From a virus: a stretch of 39,299 nt of DNA. The notes beneath the pieces were generated by a model. It ran no database searches, was not told where the DNA came from, and saw only the letters and a list, made by a program, of their open reading frames with translations. The stretch is from IMG/VR virus record IMGVR_UViG_3300037247_000531, positions 1 to 39,299 of that record, one strand, 5' to 3'. The stretch's first letter is position 1, and each line of letters begins with the position of its first letter. Positions 15,821-22,487 of the stretch are shown here, in pieces. Both the position numbers and the translations under genes were made by a program.

Positions 15821-16011
15821 GACTCGGCCCACCCACTCGCCTCAGCACAATACGAATGCAGGCCAATCCAGTACCGCGTGCCCTTGTGCCCGCCGCGCGG
15901 GTACGCCGGCCGCGCCGCGAATACCAGATCGCATTTGAGCTCGCCGCACACGAAACACGTCAGCGTCTCGTCGTCGTCGGGTGCTGGGTGGATTTTGAGG
16001 ACCCGCGCCAT
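15817..16011 (-). CDS. Small zinc-motif protein
   Basis: A 64-residue protein; the ATG at 16011 overlaps the previous stop (TGATG). CFVCGELKC near residues 19-27 and a late HSYC could form a zinc site. Between them lies RGGHKGTRYWIGLHSYC. Family not recognised. Confidence 0.65.
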   Translation of the reverse strand: MARVLKIHPAPDDDETLTCFVCGELKCDLVFAARPAYPRGGHKGTRYWIGLHSYCAEASGWAES

Positions 16012-16169
16012 CAATTCACCCCACACGATCGCCACACGACTTGCACGATCGCCCGAGCGACAACAGGCCATATGCTCGGATGCATCCAGTTGATCTGGAT
16101 CACGGCCACCGGCTCGCCGCTCTCTCGCTTCATGGAGATCAGCTTCATGTAGGGCGGCAGTTTGACCAT
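16011..16169 (-). CDS. 52-residue hypothetical protein
   Basis: The ATG at 16169 follows GTGAGGC. The protein starts MVKLPPYMKLISMKRESGEP and continues with a hydrophobic-amphipathic stretch (VAVIQINWMHPSIWPVVARA). The TGATG junction to the next gene supports it. Function unknown. Confidence 0.5.
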   Translation of the reverse strand: MVKLPPYMKLISMKRESGEPVAVIQINWMHPSIWPVVARAIVQVVWRSCGVN

Positions 16170-16203
16170 GCCTCACCCTACCCCGCTTGCCCTCAAATAA
16201 CAA

Positions 16204-16386
16204 CTACTCCCCGGGCGGAGCCCCGTCGTCACCATGACGGCGTTTGGCGAATCTGCGACGAAGAAGGGCCGAAAATCCACAGGTACAATCGCCATGGGGC
16301 AATGGCTCGCAGTCGTGTAAATGCTCCGTCACGTCATCGTCCCATGTCCAGCCGGCAGGGCCCAGCGAGAGCTTGAGCTTTTTCAT
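16204..16386 (-). CDS. Small protein after the large terminase
   Basis: A 60-residue protein with ATGA overlap to the terminase stop. CEPLPHGDCTCGF (residues 26-38) followed by a basic RRRFAKRRH stretch suggests a metal site plus nucleic acid contact. Family not recognised. Confidence 0.6.
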   Translation of the reverse strand: MKKLKLSLGPAGWTWDDDVTEHLHDCEPLPHGDCTCGFSALLRRRFAKRRHGDDGAPPGE

Positions 16387-17600
16387 ATCACAATGACCTC
16401 GTAATCAACTTCGTCCTGCCGCATGACCGGCTCGAGGGCGTAGCGAGCCGCGTCCCAGATATGGTCATGCGCATCCACCAATATCGGCAAGACGTCCCCC
16501 GCCTTGTTCTTCTTGTAGCTCCACAGCCTCGACTCTTCGATCGCGTGCTCGCACCGCGGATGGATCACGATCCGCGTGTAGCCGCGTAGGTGAGCTACCC
16601 CATCCTCGACGCTGCCCTTGCCCTTCACACATGCGATCATCTTCGGGTAGTCGTTGTTGCGGCAATGGCTGATCATCTCCGGCCGCGCGTTGTCGGCCCG
16701 GGTCACGTAGTCGGCAGCCTTCGGGACCGTGTCGAACAGGGCCGGCGTATCCGTCACCTCGACGCCTACGCCGTACGCTTCGTACTCGACGTAGAGCGTC
16801 TTGGTGGGGGAGTTATCAGGGCCGTAGATCCACAACCGCACCAACGCTGTTGGGCTTTCGGCAAAACCCCAGTCGACGCCCTGGTAGGGGCCGTCCCAAT
16901 CTTCGCCAGGCGTAAACGGCTCAACGACCACCTTGCCGAACAGGACCAGCGCCTTGTTGATTGTTCTCGTTTTGCCGCCCCACACCCACGCCGCAGCATC
17001 GGCGTCCACGGCATAGAGATGATCTTTCTCGGCCAACAGCTCATCCGAGATCCAGGGGTTTTCCTCCCAGCCGATCTCGACCACCACGGCGCCGGGTGGT
17101 GGGCTGACCACAAAGCGCTGATAGGTAGCGTCGGTTTCGAGATTGGGGTTGAAGCTCACCCAGATCTCGCTTCCCTTCTTGCGGATCGTCGGGACGAGGA
17201 TCGACCAGCTCTCCTCAGAGATCGCCTCGGCTTCCTCGCACCAACAGATGTCGACGCCCTCCATCGATTTGATCTTGGCGACGTTGTTCCATAGCCCGGT
17301 GAAAATGAATTCTGATCCGATCTTGCTGCGGATCGATTGTTGCGTGACGTCGTACATTCCGCCAAGATTGAGCAGCGCGATTTGGTCGGTCAGTATCTTG
17401 TGCACCGAGTCACGAATCGAAAGCTGAAACTCGCGGGTGCAGAGAATACGAAGCGGCGCCCATTTCTCGTCGGCCGCCATGGTGAGCAACGCACGCGCAC
17501 AGCTCCAAGATTTGGTGCCGCCGCGCCCACCGCGGAGAACCTTGTATCGGTGCGGCTCGAAGAGAAATCCCAGCTTGTTGGGGATCTCAGCCCTTGCCAT
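16383..17600 (-). CDS. Terminase large subunit
   Basis: A 405-residue packaging motor of the Terminase_3/PBSX type. Walker A is GGRGGTKS at residues 24-31, with Thr where Ser-Gly is more usual. Walker B is VDICWCEEAE at 116-125. The motif III region is VSFNPN. The nuclease domain starts at GVDWGF (241-246) and ends with DAHDHIWDAARYAL (376-389), giving the acidic residues of the RNase H fold. The start at 17600 overlaps the small terminase by 14 nt. Confidence 0.92.
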   Translation of the reverse strand: MARAEIPNKLGFLFEPHRYKVLRGGRGGTKSWSCARALLTMAADEKWAPLRILCTREFQLSIRDSVHKILTDQIALLNLGGMYDVTQQSIRSKIGSEFIFTGLWNNVAKIKSMEGVDICWCEEAEAISEESWSILVPTIRKKGSEIWVSFNPNLETDATYQRFVVSPPPGAVVVEIGWEENPWISDELLAEKDHLYAVDADAAAWVWGGKTRTINKALVLFGKVVVEPFTPGEDWDGPYQGVDWGFAESPTALVRLWIYGPDNSPTKTLYVEYEAYGVGVEVTDTPALFDTVPKAADYVTRADNARPEMISHCRNNDYPKMIACVKGKGSVEDGVAHLRGYTRIVIHPRCEHAIEESRLWSYKKNKAGDVLPILVDAHDHIWDAARYALEPVMRQDEVDYEVIVI

Positions 17601-17970
17601 CGCCGATCGATCCGTCGGGTTTGATGAAAACGACCTCGAGCCTCGATGCAACCTGGCTGCCGTCCGCGCTACCGAGGTCTATGCTCTGGCGTGGCTTGCC
17701 CCAACCGCGGTCGAGGATCTCCTTTGCGGCCTTGATCTGAATATCCCCCGAGTCGCTCGTCAGTGCGTTGGCCAAAACCAAAAGGGCGGCCTCGGTGTAC
17801 TCGCGCGCAGCATCGCGAAGGGCGGCATCGGTCCGCGGGCGCCCGGACGGATTCCCACTCTGACCCTTCTTCCATGAGCCACCGCGACGCTTCTTCTTCG
17901 TTACTGTTTTTTTCCTGCTAACAGTAGCCACGCGCTTCGCGGCCTTCTTCTTTTTCTTCCGCACCGCCAT
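17587..17970 (-). CDS. Probable terminase small subunit (DUF5681)
   Basis: A 127-residue protein with a poly-Lys/Arg N-terminus and the GSWKKGQSGNPSGRPR signature (residues 31-46) of DUF5681. A helical body with AALRDAAREYTEAALLVL follows, then a short C-terminus. Such genes sit directly before large terminases, as here. The basic N-terminus probably contacts DNA. The ATG follows GGAGAC. Confidence 0.8.
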   Translation of the reverse strand: MAVRKKKKKAAKRVATVSRKKTVTKKKRRGGSWKKGQSGNPSGRPRTDAALRDAAREYTEAALLVLANALTSDSGDIQIKAAKEILDRGWGKPRQSIDLGSADGSQVASRLEVVFIKPDGSIGDGKG

Positions 17971-18001
17971 GTCTCCAGCCTAGCACACCGGGGCGGGGGC
18001 G

Positions 18002-18205
18002 TCACCCATCGCCGGTGCTTTCCAGATCCTCAATCCACAGCGATGCTCTGATCAATTCCGACAACGCCGCGATGCACGCATCCCCAGCGGGTGCCGGGTT
18101 TCCTGTTTCGGCCCACCCGCGGGCCAGCTCCAGTTGGCGTCTCGCGTCTTCGCAATGAGCAGCAATCCTAGCCCGCACGTCATCGGCTGTTCTGACCACA
18201 ACCAT
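18002..18205 (-). CDS. Small helical protein before the terminase genes
   Basis: A 67-residue alpha-helical protein (TADDVRARIAAHCEDARRQ and a second helix ending SLWIEDLESTGDG). The ATG at 18205 overlaps the upstream membrane-protein gene by 26 nt; a GTG one codon later is possible. Family not recognised. Confidence 0.55.
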   Translation of the reverse strand: MVVVRTADDVRARIAAHCEDARRQLELARGWAETGNPAPAGDACIAALSELIRASLWIEDLESTGDG

Positions 18206-18311
18206 CCCCCACGGGCAACCCCCCTTGCCATCTTTCAGTGACGTACCAAATCCAGACATACAACGACACGAACACAACGATCATGAAGATTACCAACTGT
18301 CGCTGCGTCAT
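18180..18311 (-). CDS. 43-residue membrane protein
   Basis: A single transmembrane segment (residues 6-24, LVIFMIVVFVSLYVWIWYV) follows a short polar N-terminus. The ATG at 18311 has AGGGGCCGTC upstream and overlaps the stop of the preceding mini-gene (ATGA). Size and pairing resemble small phage lysis or inner-membrane proteins, but nothing specific shows a function. Confidence 0.6.
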   Translation of the reverse strand: MTQRQLVIFMIVVFVSLYVWIWYVTERWQGGLPVGDGCGQNSR

Positions 18312-18466
18312 GACGGCCCCTCCCGCCCGCAACACGCGCCCTCGGCCCTGTATTTTTCCACCGTCTCGGCGCACGATGCGCCACGAAAAACCAAAGCCAT
18401 GCAGACAACGAATGCCAAAAAGACCGCGAGAAAATCCAACCTGTCGGCAAACCATCGTTCCTTCAC
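18308..18466 (-). CDS. 52-residue membrane-anchored protein
   Basis: A GTG start follows a strong AGGAGG at 7 nt. The protein begins with a charged KERWFADRLDF, has one hydrophobic segment (LAVFLAFVVCMALVF), and ends in a cysteine-containing tail (GASCAETVEKYRAEGACC). ATGA coupling joins it to the next small membrane gene, so the two probably act as a pair. Confidence 0.65.
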   Translation of the reverse strand: MKERWFADRLDFLAVFLAFVVCMALVFRGASCAETVEKYRAEGACCGREGPS

Positions 18467-18535
18467 AACAGCACCTCCTGTTTCAGTTTCGGCCCCGCGC
18501 CACGGGCGGCGCCATGGCCGACGTATAGCCGCGCT

Positions 18536-19087
18536 TCACAACAACGCCTCGCCGATCGTACCGACCGGAGCTATAGGCAGATGCCAAGCAGGCACCGCCC
18601 CATGGACATCACGAATCGGCACGAGCCGACCACGAGTCCGGTTGATCGTCTTCGGCATCGTGTAGATCCGATACCTTTCGTGATGCCGCCAGAACCACGC
18701 CTTTAGCTTCTGAAAATTGATCGCGTGCCCGTCAACGCCGCCATCGTGTCTCACGAAGCAATAGAGCAAAAAATCAGCCTCGCCGTACCGCATCCACCCT
18801 TCGCTCTCTCGCCCCAGCACCGTACAGCTTTGCGTCTCCAAAAAGAAATTGACAAAACGTCGGCCGTTTTTGGGTGGTCGAGTCAGCTTCTCCTCTATCG
18901 CCACCGATCCGCCGCGCTTTGATTGCATCACCGTATCAACCGCCATGCGCTTCTGCACCAGCATCGACCAACGGCTCTTCTCAATAAACACGTAGCGACC
19001 CTCGCGCGAATGCTTGCCATAGAACGGAGCAAGCGCCAGCCCCCTCACCGATCGCTGCCAGTCGTCATCTCTGCGAAAATCGTTCAC
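18536..19087 (-). CDS. Possible PD-(D/E)XK-fold protein
   Basis: A 183-residue protein with a GTG start that overlaps the methyltransferase stop (GTGA). A segment D-x-V-M-Q...SVAIEEKLTR, about 50-70 residues in, has the acidic-then-ExK spacing of restriction-like nucleases. ETQS follows after a beta strand, then YGEADFLLYCFVR. Its place beside a DNA methyltransferase would suit a nuclease. The assignment is tentative and no family is recognised. Confidence 0.55.
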   Translation of the reverse strand: MNDFRRDDDWQRSVRGLALAPFYGKHSREGRYVFIEKSRWSMLVQKRMAVDTVMQSKRGGSVAIEEKLTRPPKNGRRFVNFFLETQSCTVLGRESEGWMRYGEADFLLYCFVRHDGGVDGHAINFQKLKAWFWRHHERYRIYTMPKTINRTRGRLVPIRDVHGAVPAWHLPIAPVGTIGEALL

Positions 19088-20244
19088 GGCGTCGCCTCGT
19101 TGCCCCACGCGAACCAACCCTTGCGCGCCTGGCGAGCGAATAACTCGATCTTCGAAAGCTCCGGGTAGAATGCCTCTATGATTTCGTAGAACCGATCTGG
19201 CTTCTGGCTGTGCTTTCCGCGCGGATGCTCAATCACTGACGGGACCCGCGCCTCGACCGGAGGTTTCGGCATGTCCCCCCGCACAGCGACGAGCAGCAAC
19301 TCGTGACGTTGACGGAAAAAATACCCCATACCGATCTTGCCCTTGTCCCAGACCGCACACGTTTTGTACTCAAAACCCCACGCACGTACGACATCGATCG
19401 CTTTGGCAAGTAGGGGGCTCGTAGCCCAGAGAAACAGAATCGCGTCGTCTGTGGCCACCTTGGCTACGGGAAGGGCGCAGATCTCCTCAAGCGGCATCGT
19501 CGGGTACTGATTCTCAATCACTCGCGTCGGGTCCGTGGAATTGTCATCGTAACGCCAGGGCGGATCAGCGTAGAGCACAGAGAAGCGACGCGGCAGCTTA
19601 TCCAGCGGCTCGGACTTTTCAGCGAGCGCTTCTACTTTCTCGTGCCGATTGCGCTCAGCGATGTATCGCTTCGCTGTCTTGCCCTTGTCTTTCCCAGACA
19701 GGGCTTTTTTCTGATCGGCTTTCGGCAACTCAGCCACCTTGGCCGCGAGCGACACCGCCACCTCACCAGCATCAACCGCAGCCACGAGATCCTTGCTGCC
19801 CTCGATCTGGACCTTGCGGGCACTGCGTACGCTGCGCTCGGCAACGCCAAGCGCCCTGGCTGCGCTCTCTTGGGTTTCAACCGGCAAATTTGCCGCTTGG
19901 TCGCTACGGCGGTCGCCGCCATGTCCCATCGTCGCCACCCTCGCCGCCACCATGGCCCGTTGGCTCTCGTTCAGGTGGCGGCGCTTGACGTTCTCGGAAA
20001 TCACGTAGGCGAGGGGATCGCTGCCACGCCAGGTGCGGAGCTTTGGCTCGACACCGACCTTCTCACAAGCCAGCCAACGGTTACGCCCATCCAAGATCGA
20101 TCCGTCCGGGTGGAGCACGATCGATTCGTATAGACCGTACGTCAGGATATCCTCGGCCAGCTCCTCAAGCTGGGCATCGGACATGAGCGGGAAAACTTCA
20201 GCATATGGATGGAATTTCATGAAGGCCCCAAGGTCAGTGGTCAC
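19084..20244 (-). CDS. ParB domain fused to MT-A70-type adenine methyltransferase
   Basis: Residues 10-115 form a ParB-like nuclease-fold domain with LHPDGSILDGRNRW (DGRNR at 52-56), SENVKRRHLNESQRAMVAAR and GGDRRSD. A helix-turn-helix-like section follows (about 125-170), then the MT-A70 catalytic domain with DPPW at 227-230 (VLYADPPWRYDD). Adenine-N6 methylation of phage DNA, perhaps for restriction evasion, is the expected activity. GTG 20244 has GGAG 7 nt upstream; ATG 20220 is the alternative. A 10-bp inverted repeat flanks the start. Confidence 0.87.
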   Translation of the reverse strand: MTTDLGAFMKFHPYAEVFPLMSDAQLEELAEDILTYGLYESIVLHPDGSILDGRNRWLACEKVGVEPKLRTWRGSDPLAYVISENVKRRHLNESQRAMVAARVATMGHGGDRRSDQAANLPVETQESAARALGVAERSVRSARKVQIEGSKDLVAAVDAGEVAVSLAAKVAELPKADQKKALSGKDKGKTAKRYIAERNRHEKVEALAEKSEPLDKLPRRFSVLYADPPWRYDDNSTDPTRVIENQYPTMPLEEICALPVAKVATDDAILFLWATSPLLAKAIDVVRAWGFEYKTCAVWDKGKIGMGYFFRQRHELLLVAVRGDMPKPPVEARVPSVIEHPRGKHSQKPDRFYEIIEAFYPELSKIELFARQARKGWFAWGNEATP

Positions 20245-20267
20245 CGAGCACTCCGGGGACCTTGGGG
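20226..20267 (-). promoter_or_regulatory. 10-bp inverted repeat flanking the methyltransferase start
   Basis: CCCCAAGGTC (20226-20235) and GACCTTGGGG (20258-20267) are perfect inverted copies 22 nt apart. The GGAG ribosome binding site and the GTG start codon (20242-20244) lie in the spacer. It could be an operator or an mRNA hairpin that presents or hides the start. A perfect TTGACA (minus strand, 20330-20325) lies upstream, but I see no matching -10. Confidence 0.55.
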
Positions 20268-20334
20268 AGTACCCTCGGCACCCGGCGACCGTAAAGCCCC
20301 ACCATCGCTCAACTGGGCGTTGGTTGTCAACTTG

Positions 20335-20532
20335 TCATCCCCGACTGTTCCGATCCGACGGCCCGCCAAGCGCCTCGAGCGTCTCCTCTTCTTCCCTCTT
20401 CGCCCTCCCAGCCTCCACCCTCAGCCGCTCATTCTCCCGCCGTAGCCGCTCAACCTCGTCCCCGAGCTCGCGGATCTGGTCGTAGAGCATGCGGTGTGTG
20501 ATGAATGCGCCTGATGGGGTATTGGTATTCAC
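20335..20532 (-). CDS. Small coiled-coil protein
   Basis: A 65-residue protein. I chose the GTG at 20532 because it overlaps the previous stop (GTGA); a GTG at 20550 would add six residues. Most of it is one heptad-patterned helix (LYDQIRELGDEVERLRRENE onwards). Function unknown. Confidence 0.65.
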   Translation of the reverse strand: MNTNTPSGAFITHRMLYDQIRELGDEVERLRRENERLRVEAGRAKREEEETLEALGGPSDRNSRG

Positions 20533-20744
20533 GACCGCGGCGTCCCCCACCCGAGCCCGCCGTGGCCGAGGTGGGCCGCAAGAGTCGTAGCCCGCACTTG
20601 GTCGAACGGGTGCTTGATTTCTTCAATCTCGCCATTTCGGCGTCGCTCGACGTAGGCATCTTGGCGACAATCTGGTCCGCAGTAGATCATGCGTCCATAG
20701 CGGGCCCAGAATCGCTTGAAGCAGTGGGCGCAGAGTTTGTGCAT
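20529..20744 (-). CDS. Small zinc-finger-like protein
   Basis: A 71-residue protein, ATG at 20744 overlapping the DUF3310 stop (TAATG). CAHCFKRFWARYGRMIYCGPDC (residues 5-26 region) has the C-x2-C...C-x3-C layout of YHYC-type zinc fingers common in phage accessory proteins. The C-terminal part is glycine-rich. Confidence 0.7.
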   Translation of the reverse strand: MHKLCAHCFKRFWARYGRMIYCGPDCRQDAYVERRRNGEIEEIKHPFDQVRATTLAAHLGHGGLGWGTPRS

Positions 20745-21004
20745 TAGGATTTTCCAATCACCCGATCCAAATACCACCGGGCCTTTTCGAGATCCTCTTT
20801 GCTCTTGGCGCGCCAGACGTACTTGATCACGTTGCCGAGACAGAATTCCCGACCGAGCCCCGCAGCTTCGATTGCTTGCATGCACTCGGTGCCGTTGTAG
20901 TGGGGTGGGTTGATGGGGTCTCTGGCGATCCCGGCCTGTATCAACTGCTCCCGGGCCTTCTCCACTGCGGCCATTGCACCACCAGCGCCCGATCCGAGCT
21001 TCAC
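20744..21004 (-). CDS. DUF3310 protein
   Basis: An 86-residue protein with the DUF3310 signature: DPINPPHYNGTECMQAIEAA, then FCLGNVIKYVWRAKSK and DLEKARWYLDRVI. The family is frequent in phage replication regions, often labelled nucleotide-kinase-like on weak grounds. The GTG start overlaps the preceding stop (GTGA) and shares its GGAGGTGGGGC initiation context with the two genes before it. Confidence 0.85.
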   Translation of the reverse strand: MKLGSGAGGAMAAVEKAREQLIQAGIARDPINPPHYNGTECMQAIEAAGLGREFCLGNVIKYVWRAKSKEDLEKARWYLDRVIGKS

Positions 21005-21264
21005 GGCCCCACCTCCCAACAAAGCCCAACATCGCAACACCGGATATCGGGATCGACGATCTCGAGCGTCTTGGTTTCTTCGTGCCAGATGAAGAAGGCT
21101 TGTGGCTCAGCCCATTTGATTGGCTCGGTCCGCGGCTCTTCCTTCGCGTCCGCATCCGGGATCCAGCTCCGCGGCGACGGGGCACGGAACAGCCACCAGG
21201 TCGACAGGATCCCAATCGACAACCACACCACGCCGATCGTCCCCAAAACCAGTTTTTCTTTCAC
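21001..21264 (-). CDS. Small membrane protein with a C-terminal EIVDP motif
   Basis: An 87-residue protein with a GTG start (GTGA overlap). One membrane span (residues 5-24, LVLGTIGVVWLSIGILSTWW) is followed by a proline-rich linker. The C-terminal block FIWHEETKTLEIVDPDIRCC parallels IFSWCPDTRVIEIVEPGVVC in the 35337-35576 gene. The shared motif suggests paralogous membrane-anchored domains. Confidence 0.65.
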   Translation of the reverse strand: MKEKLVLGTIGVVWLSIGILSTWWLFRAPSPRSWIPDADAKEEPRTEPIKWAEPQAFFIWHEETKTLEIVDPDIRCCDVGLCWEVGP

Positions 21265-21410
21265 AGCCCCCACCTCATAGCCATAACTAGCCGGTGAAAA
21301 ACGAGCAAATGGACAAGGCACAACCAATTTTCGCCCCCCGATGGTCGCCGCATGTAGTATACCCTCCCGCGACAATCGGCATTGTCGTGTCTGCACATCA
21401 TCTCCTTCAC
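21261..21410 (-). CDS. 49-residue cysteine/histidine protein
   Basis: The GTG at 21410 overlaps the VRR-NUC stop (GTGA). The spacing MCRHDNADC...NWLCLVHLL gives two C/H pairs, suggesting one zinc site. The initiation context is repeated at the next two genes. ATGs at 21401 and 21398 are alternative starts. Confidence 0.6.
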   Translation of the reverse strand: MKEMMCRHDNADCRGRVYYMRRPSGGENWLCLVHLLVFHRLVMAMRWGL

Positions 21411-21835
21411 AGCCCCACCTCCACAATAAAAGCTTTGGCCTCTTCGGAGGTCCGCACCACAGCCACGGACCACCCGCGCTTTTCCAGAAGCTCGAGCCAC
21501 ACCCGCTGGTACTTCGATGGCGATCCCCTTGGTCCCTTGAACTCGATCGCCACGTCCGCCCGCCGATCGAAGATCAGAATATCCGGCACACCCGCCGATA
21601 CGCCCAGCCGTTTCAGCTCGGCCGCTCGCCCCTTGCTCACCTGGCCCACCAGCTCGTTGGCCGGGTGGCATAGCAATAGGCCGCGCAGTCGTGCCCAGGC
21701 TACGAATTTTTCTTGCTCGCGATGCTCCTCACGGCGCCGGCGTTTCTTGCGCGGCTTGGGCTCGGGGCCGCCGATTACGTGGTGGCGGAGGGTGGTGCGA
21801 GTCCGGGTGGACACCTTGAGCAAGTCGATGGTCAT
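21407..21835 (-). CDS. VRR-NUC endonuclease
   Basis: A 142-residue protein. After a very basic stretch (KPRKKRRRREEH), the VRR-NUC domain shows REQEKFVAWARLRG, RLGVSAGVPDILIF and IEFKGPRGSPSKYQRVWL, the last with the catalytic ExK and the conserved Q. These are stand-alone PD-(D/E)XK nucleases, expected to cleave branched replication or recombination intermediates. ATG 21835 overlaps the preceding stop (ATGA) and follows GGAGACC. Confidence 0.88.
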   Translation of the reverse strand: MTIDLLKVSTRTRTTLRHHVIGGPEPKPRKKRRRREEHREQEKFVAWARLRGLLLCHPANELVGQVSKGRAAELKRLGVSAGVPDILIFDRRADVAIEFKGPRGSPSKYQRVWLELLEKRGWSVAVVRTSEEAKAFIVEVGL

Positions 21836-22107
21836 CGGCCGGTCTCCACATAGTAAGCTCTCCGCCTCTCGGCGCATCGAGGACAGCGCGACTTGCCCTT
21901 ACCTTCGGGCTTTCCACCACAGAGCTGACAAAGCCCCGCGTTTCGCCGGGCCGCCACCCGCACTCTTGATGCCGCGCTCGATGCCCTGCGATACTTCGGT
22001 CGCGTGTCCATCATCCGCGCCTGATGCTCGCGGCAATATTCAGTACACAGAGCGCACCGCCGTCGATCCGGCAGGGCCTTGGCTTTCTTGCAACGGGTGC
22101 AGGTCAT
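21832..22107 (-). CDS. Zinc-finger-like protein
   Basis: A 91-residue protein beginning MTCTRCKKAKALPDRRRCAL. Cysteine pairs recur at CTRC, CALC, CQLCGG and CPRC, enough for two zinc sites, in a strongly basic chain. Such proteins often sit beside phage replication genes. ATG 22107 overlaps the preceding mini-gene stop (ATGA). Confidence 0.7.
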   Translation of the reverse strand: MTCTRCKKAKALPDRRRCALCTEYCREHQARMMDTRPKYRRASSAASRVRVAARRNAGLCQLCGGKPEGKGKSRCPRCAERRRAYYVETGR

Positions 22108-22181
22108 GCCTTCACCGCCCGCGCGATGGCGAACAGGGCCGCGCCCACGGGCTCGAGATCTGTTGCGTAATCTTCTCTCAT
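22104..22181 (-). CDS. 25-residue mini-gene
   Basis: ATG 22181 follows a strong AAAAGGAG. The peptide MREDYATDLEPVGAALFAIA, ending RAVKA, resembles tiny helical phage proteins with an LEPV-x-ALxAIA pattern. ATGA coupling to the next gene argues for translation. It is the first gene after the repeat-rich gap. Confidence 0.6.
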   Translation of the reverse strand: MREDYATDLEPVGAALFAIARAVKA

Positions 22182-22221
22182 GATTCTCCTTTTGATGCCT
22201 GCACCCATCGTGCCAGCATCT

Positions 22222-22487
22222 ATGGAGGGCATGGAGGGTCAAATCCAACCCTCCATATCCCGTTGTCGTACAATTTCATGAGCTTACTCGATACGTGGAG
22301 ACATGGACGGTTTCGGCCCAAGAGTGTATAGGGGGTATATGAGAGCGGGGTTTTCTCCCCTCTCTCTCTCTGTTTTCTTCACAGACATACACACACCCTC
22401 CATGTATCCATAGATTGCAGATTACTGAGTGATCCCGGGGAGCAAACCTATGGACGGTAGTCCTCCATTACCGTCCATGCCGTCCAT
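22222..22487. repeat. Nine ATGGASGGY repeats, origin candidate
   Basis: Plus-strand forward copies start at 22222, 22231, 22303 and 22450. Inverted copies lie at 22248-22256, 22395-22403, 22460-22468, 22470-22478 and 22479-22487. The pair 22231-22239 / 22248-22256 is a perfect 9-bp inverted repeat with an 8-nt loop. A pyrimidine-rich tract lies around 22350-22385. The array spans the 3' end of the SF3 helicase gene and the 240-nt gap after it, which has no gene. Confidence 0.6.

Noticed and set aside
20234-20305. 23-codon frame ahead of the methyltransferase
   Set aside because: The ATG at 20305 has no ribosome binding site, and the codons follow the inverted repeat. Chance is the simpler explanation.
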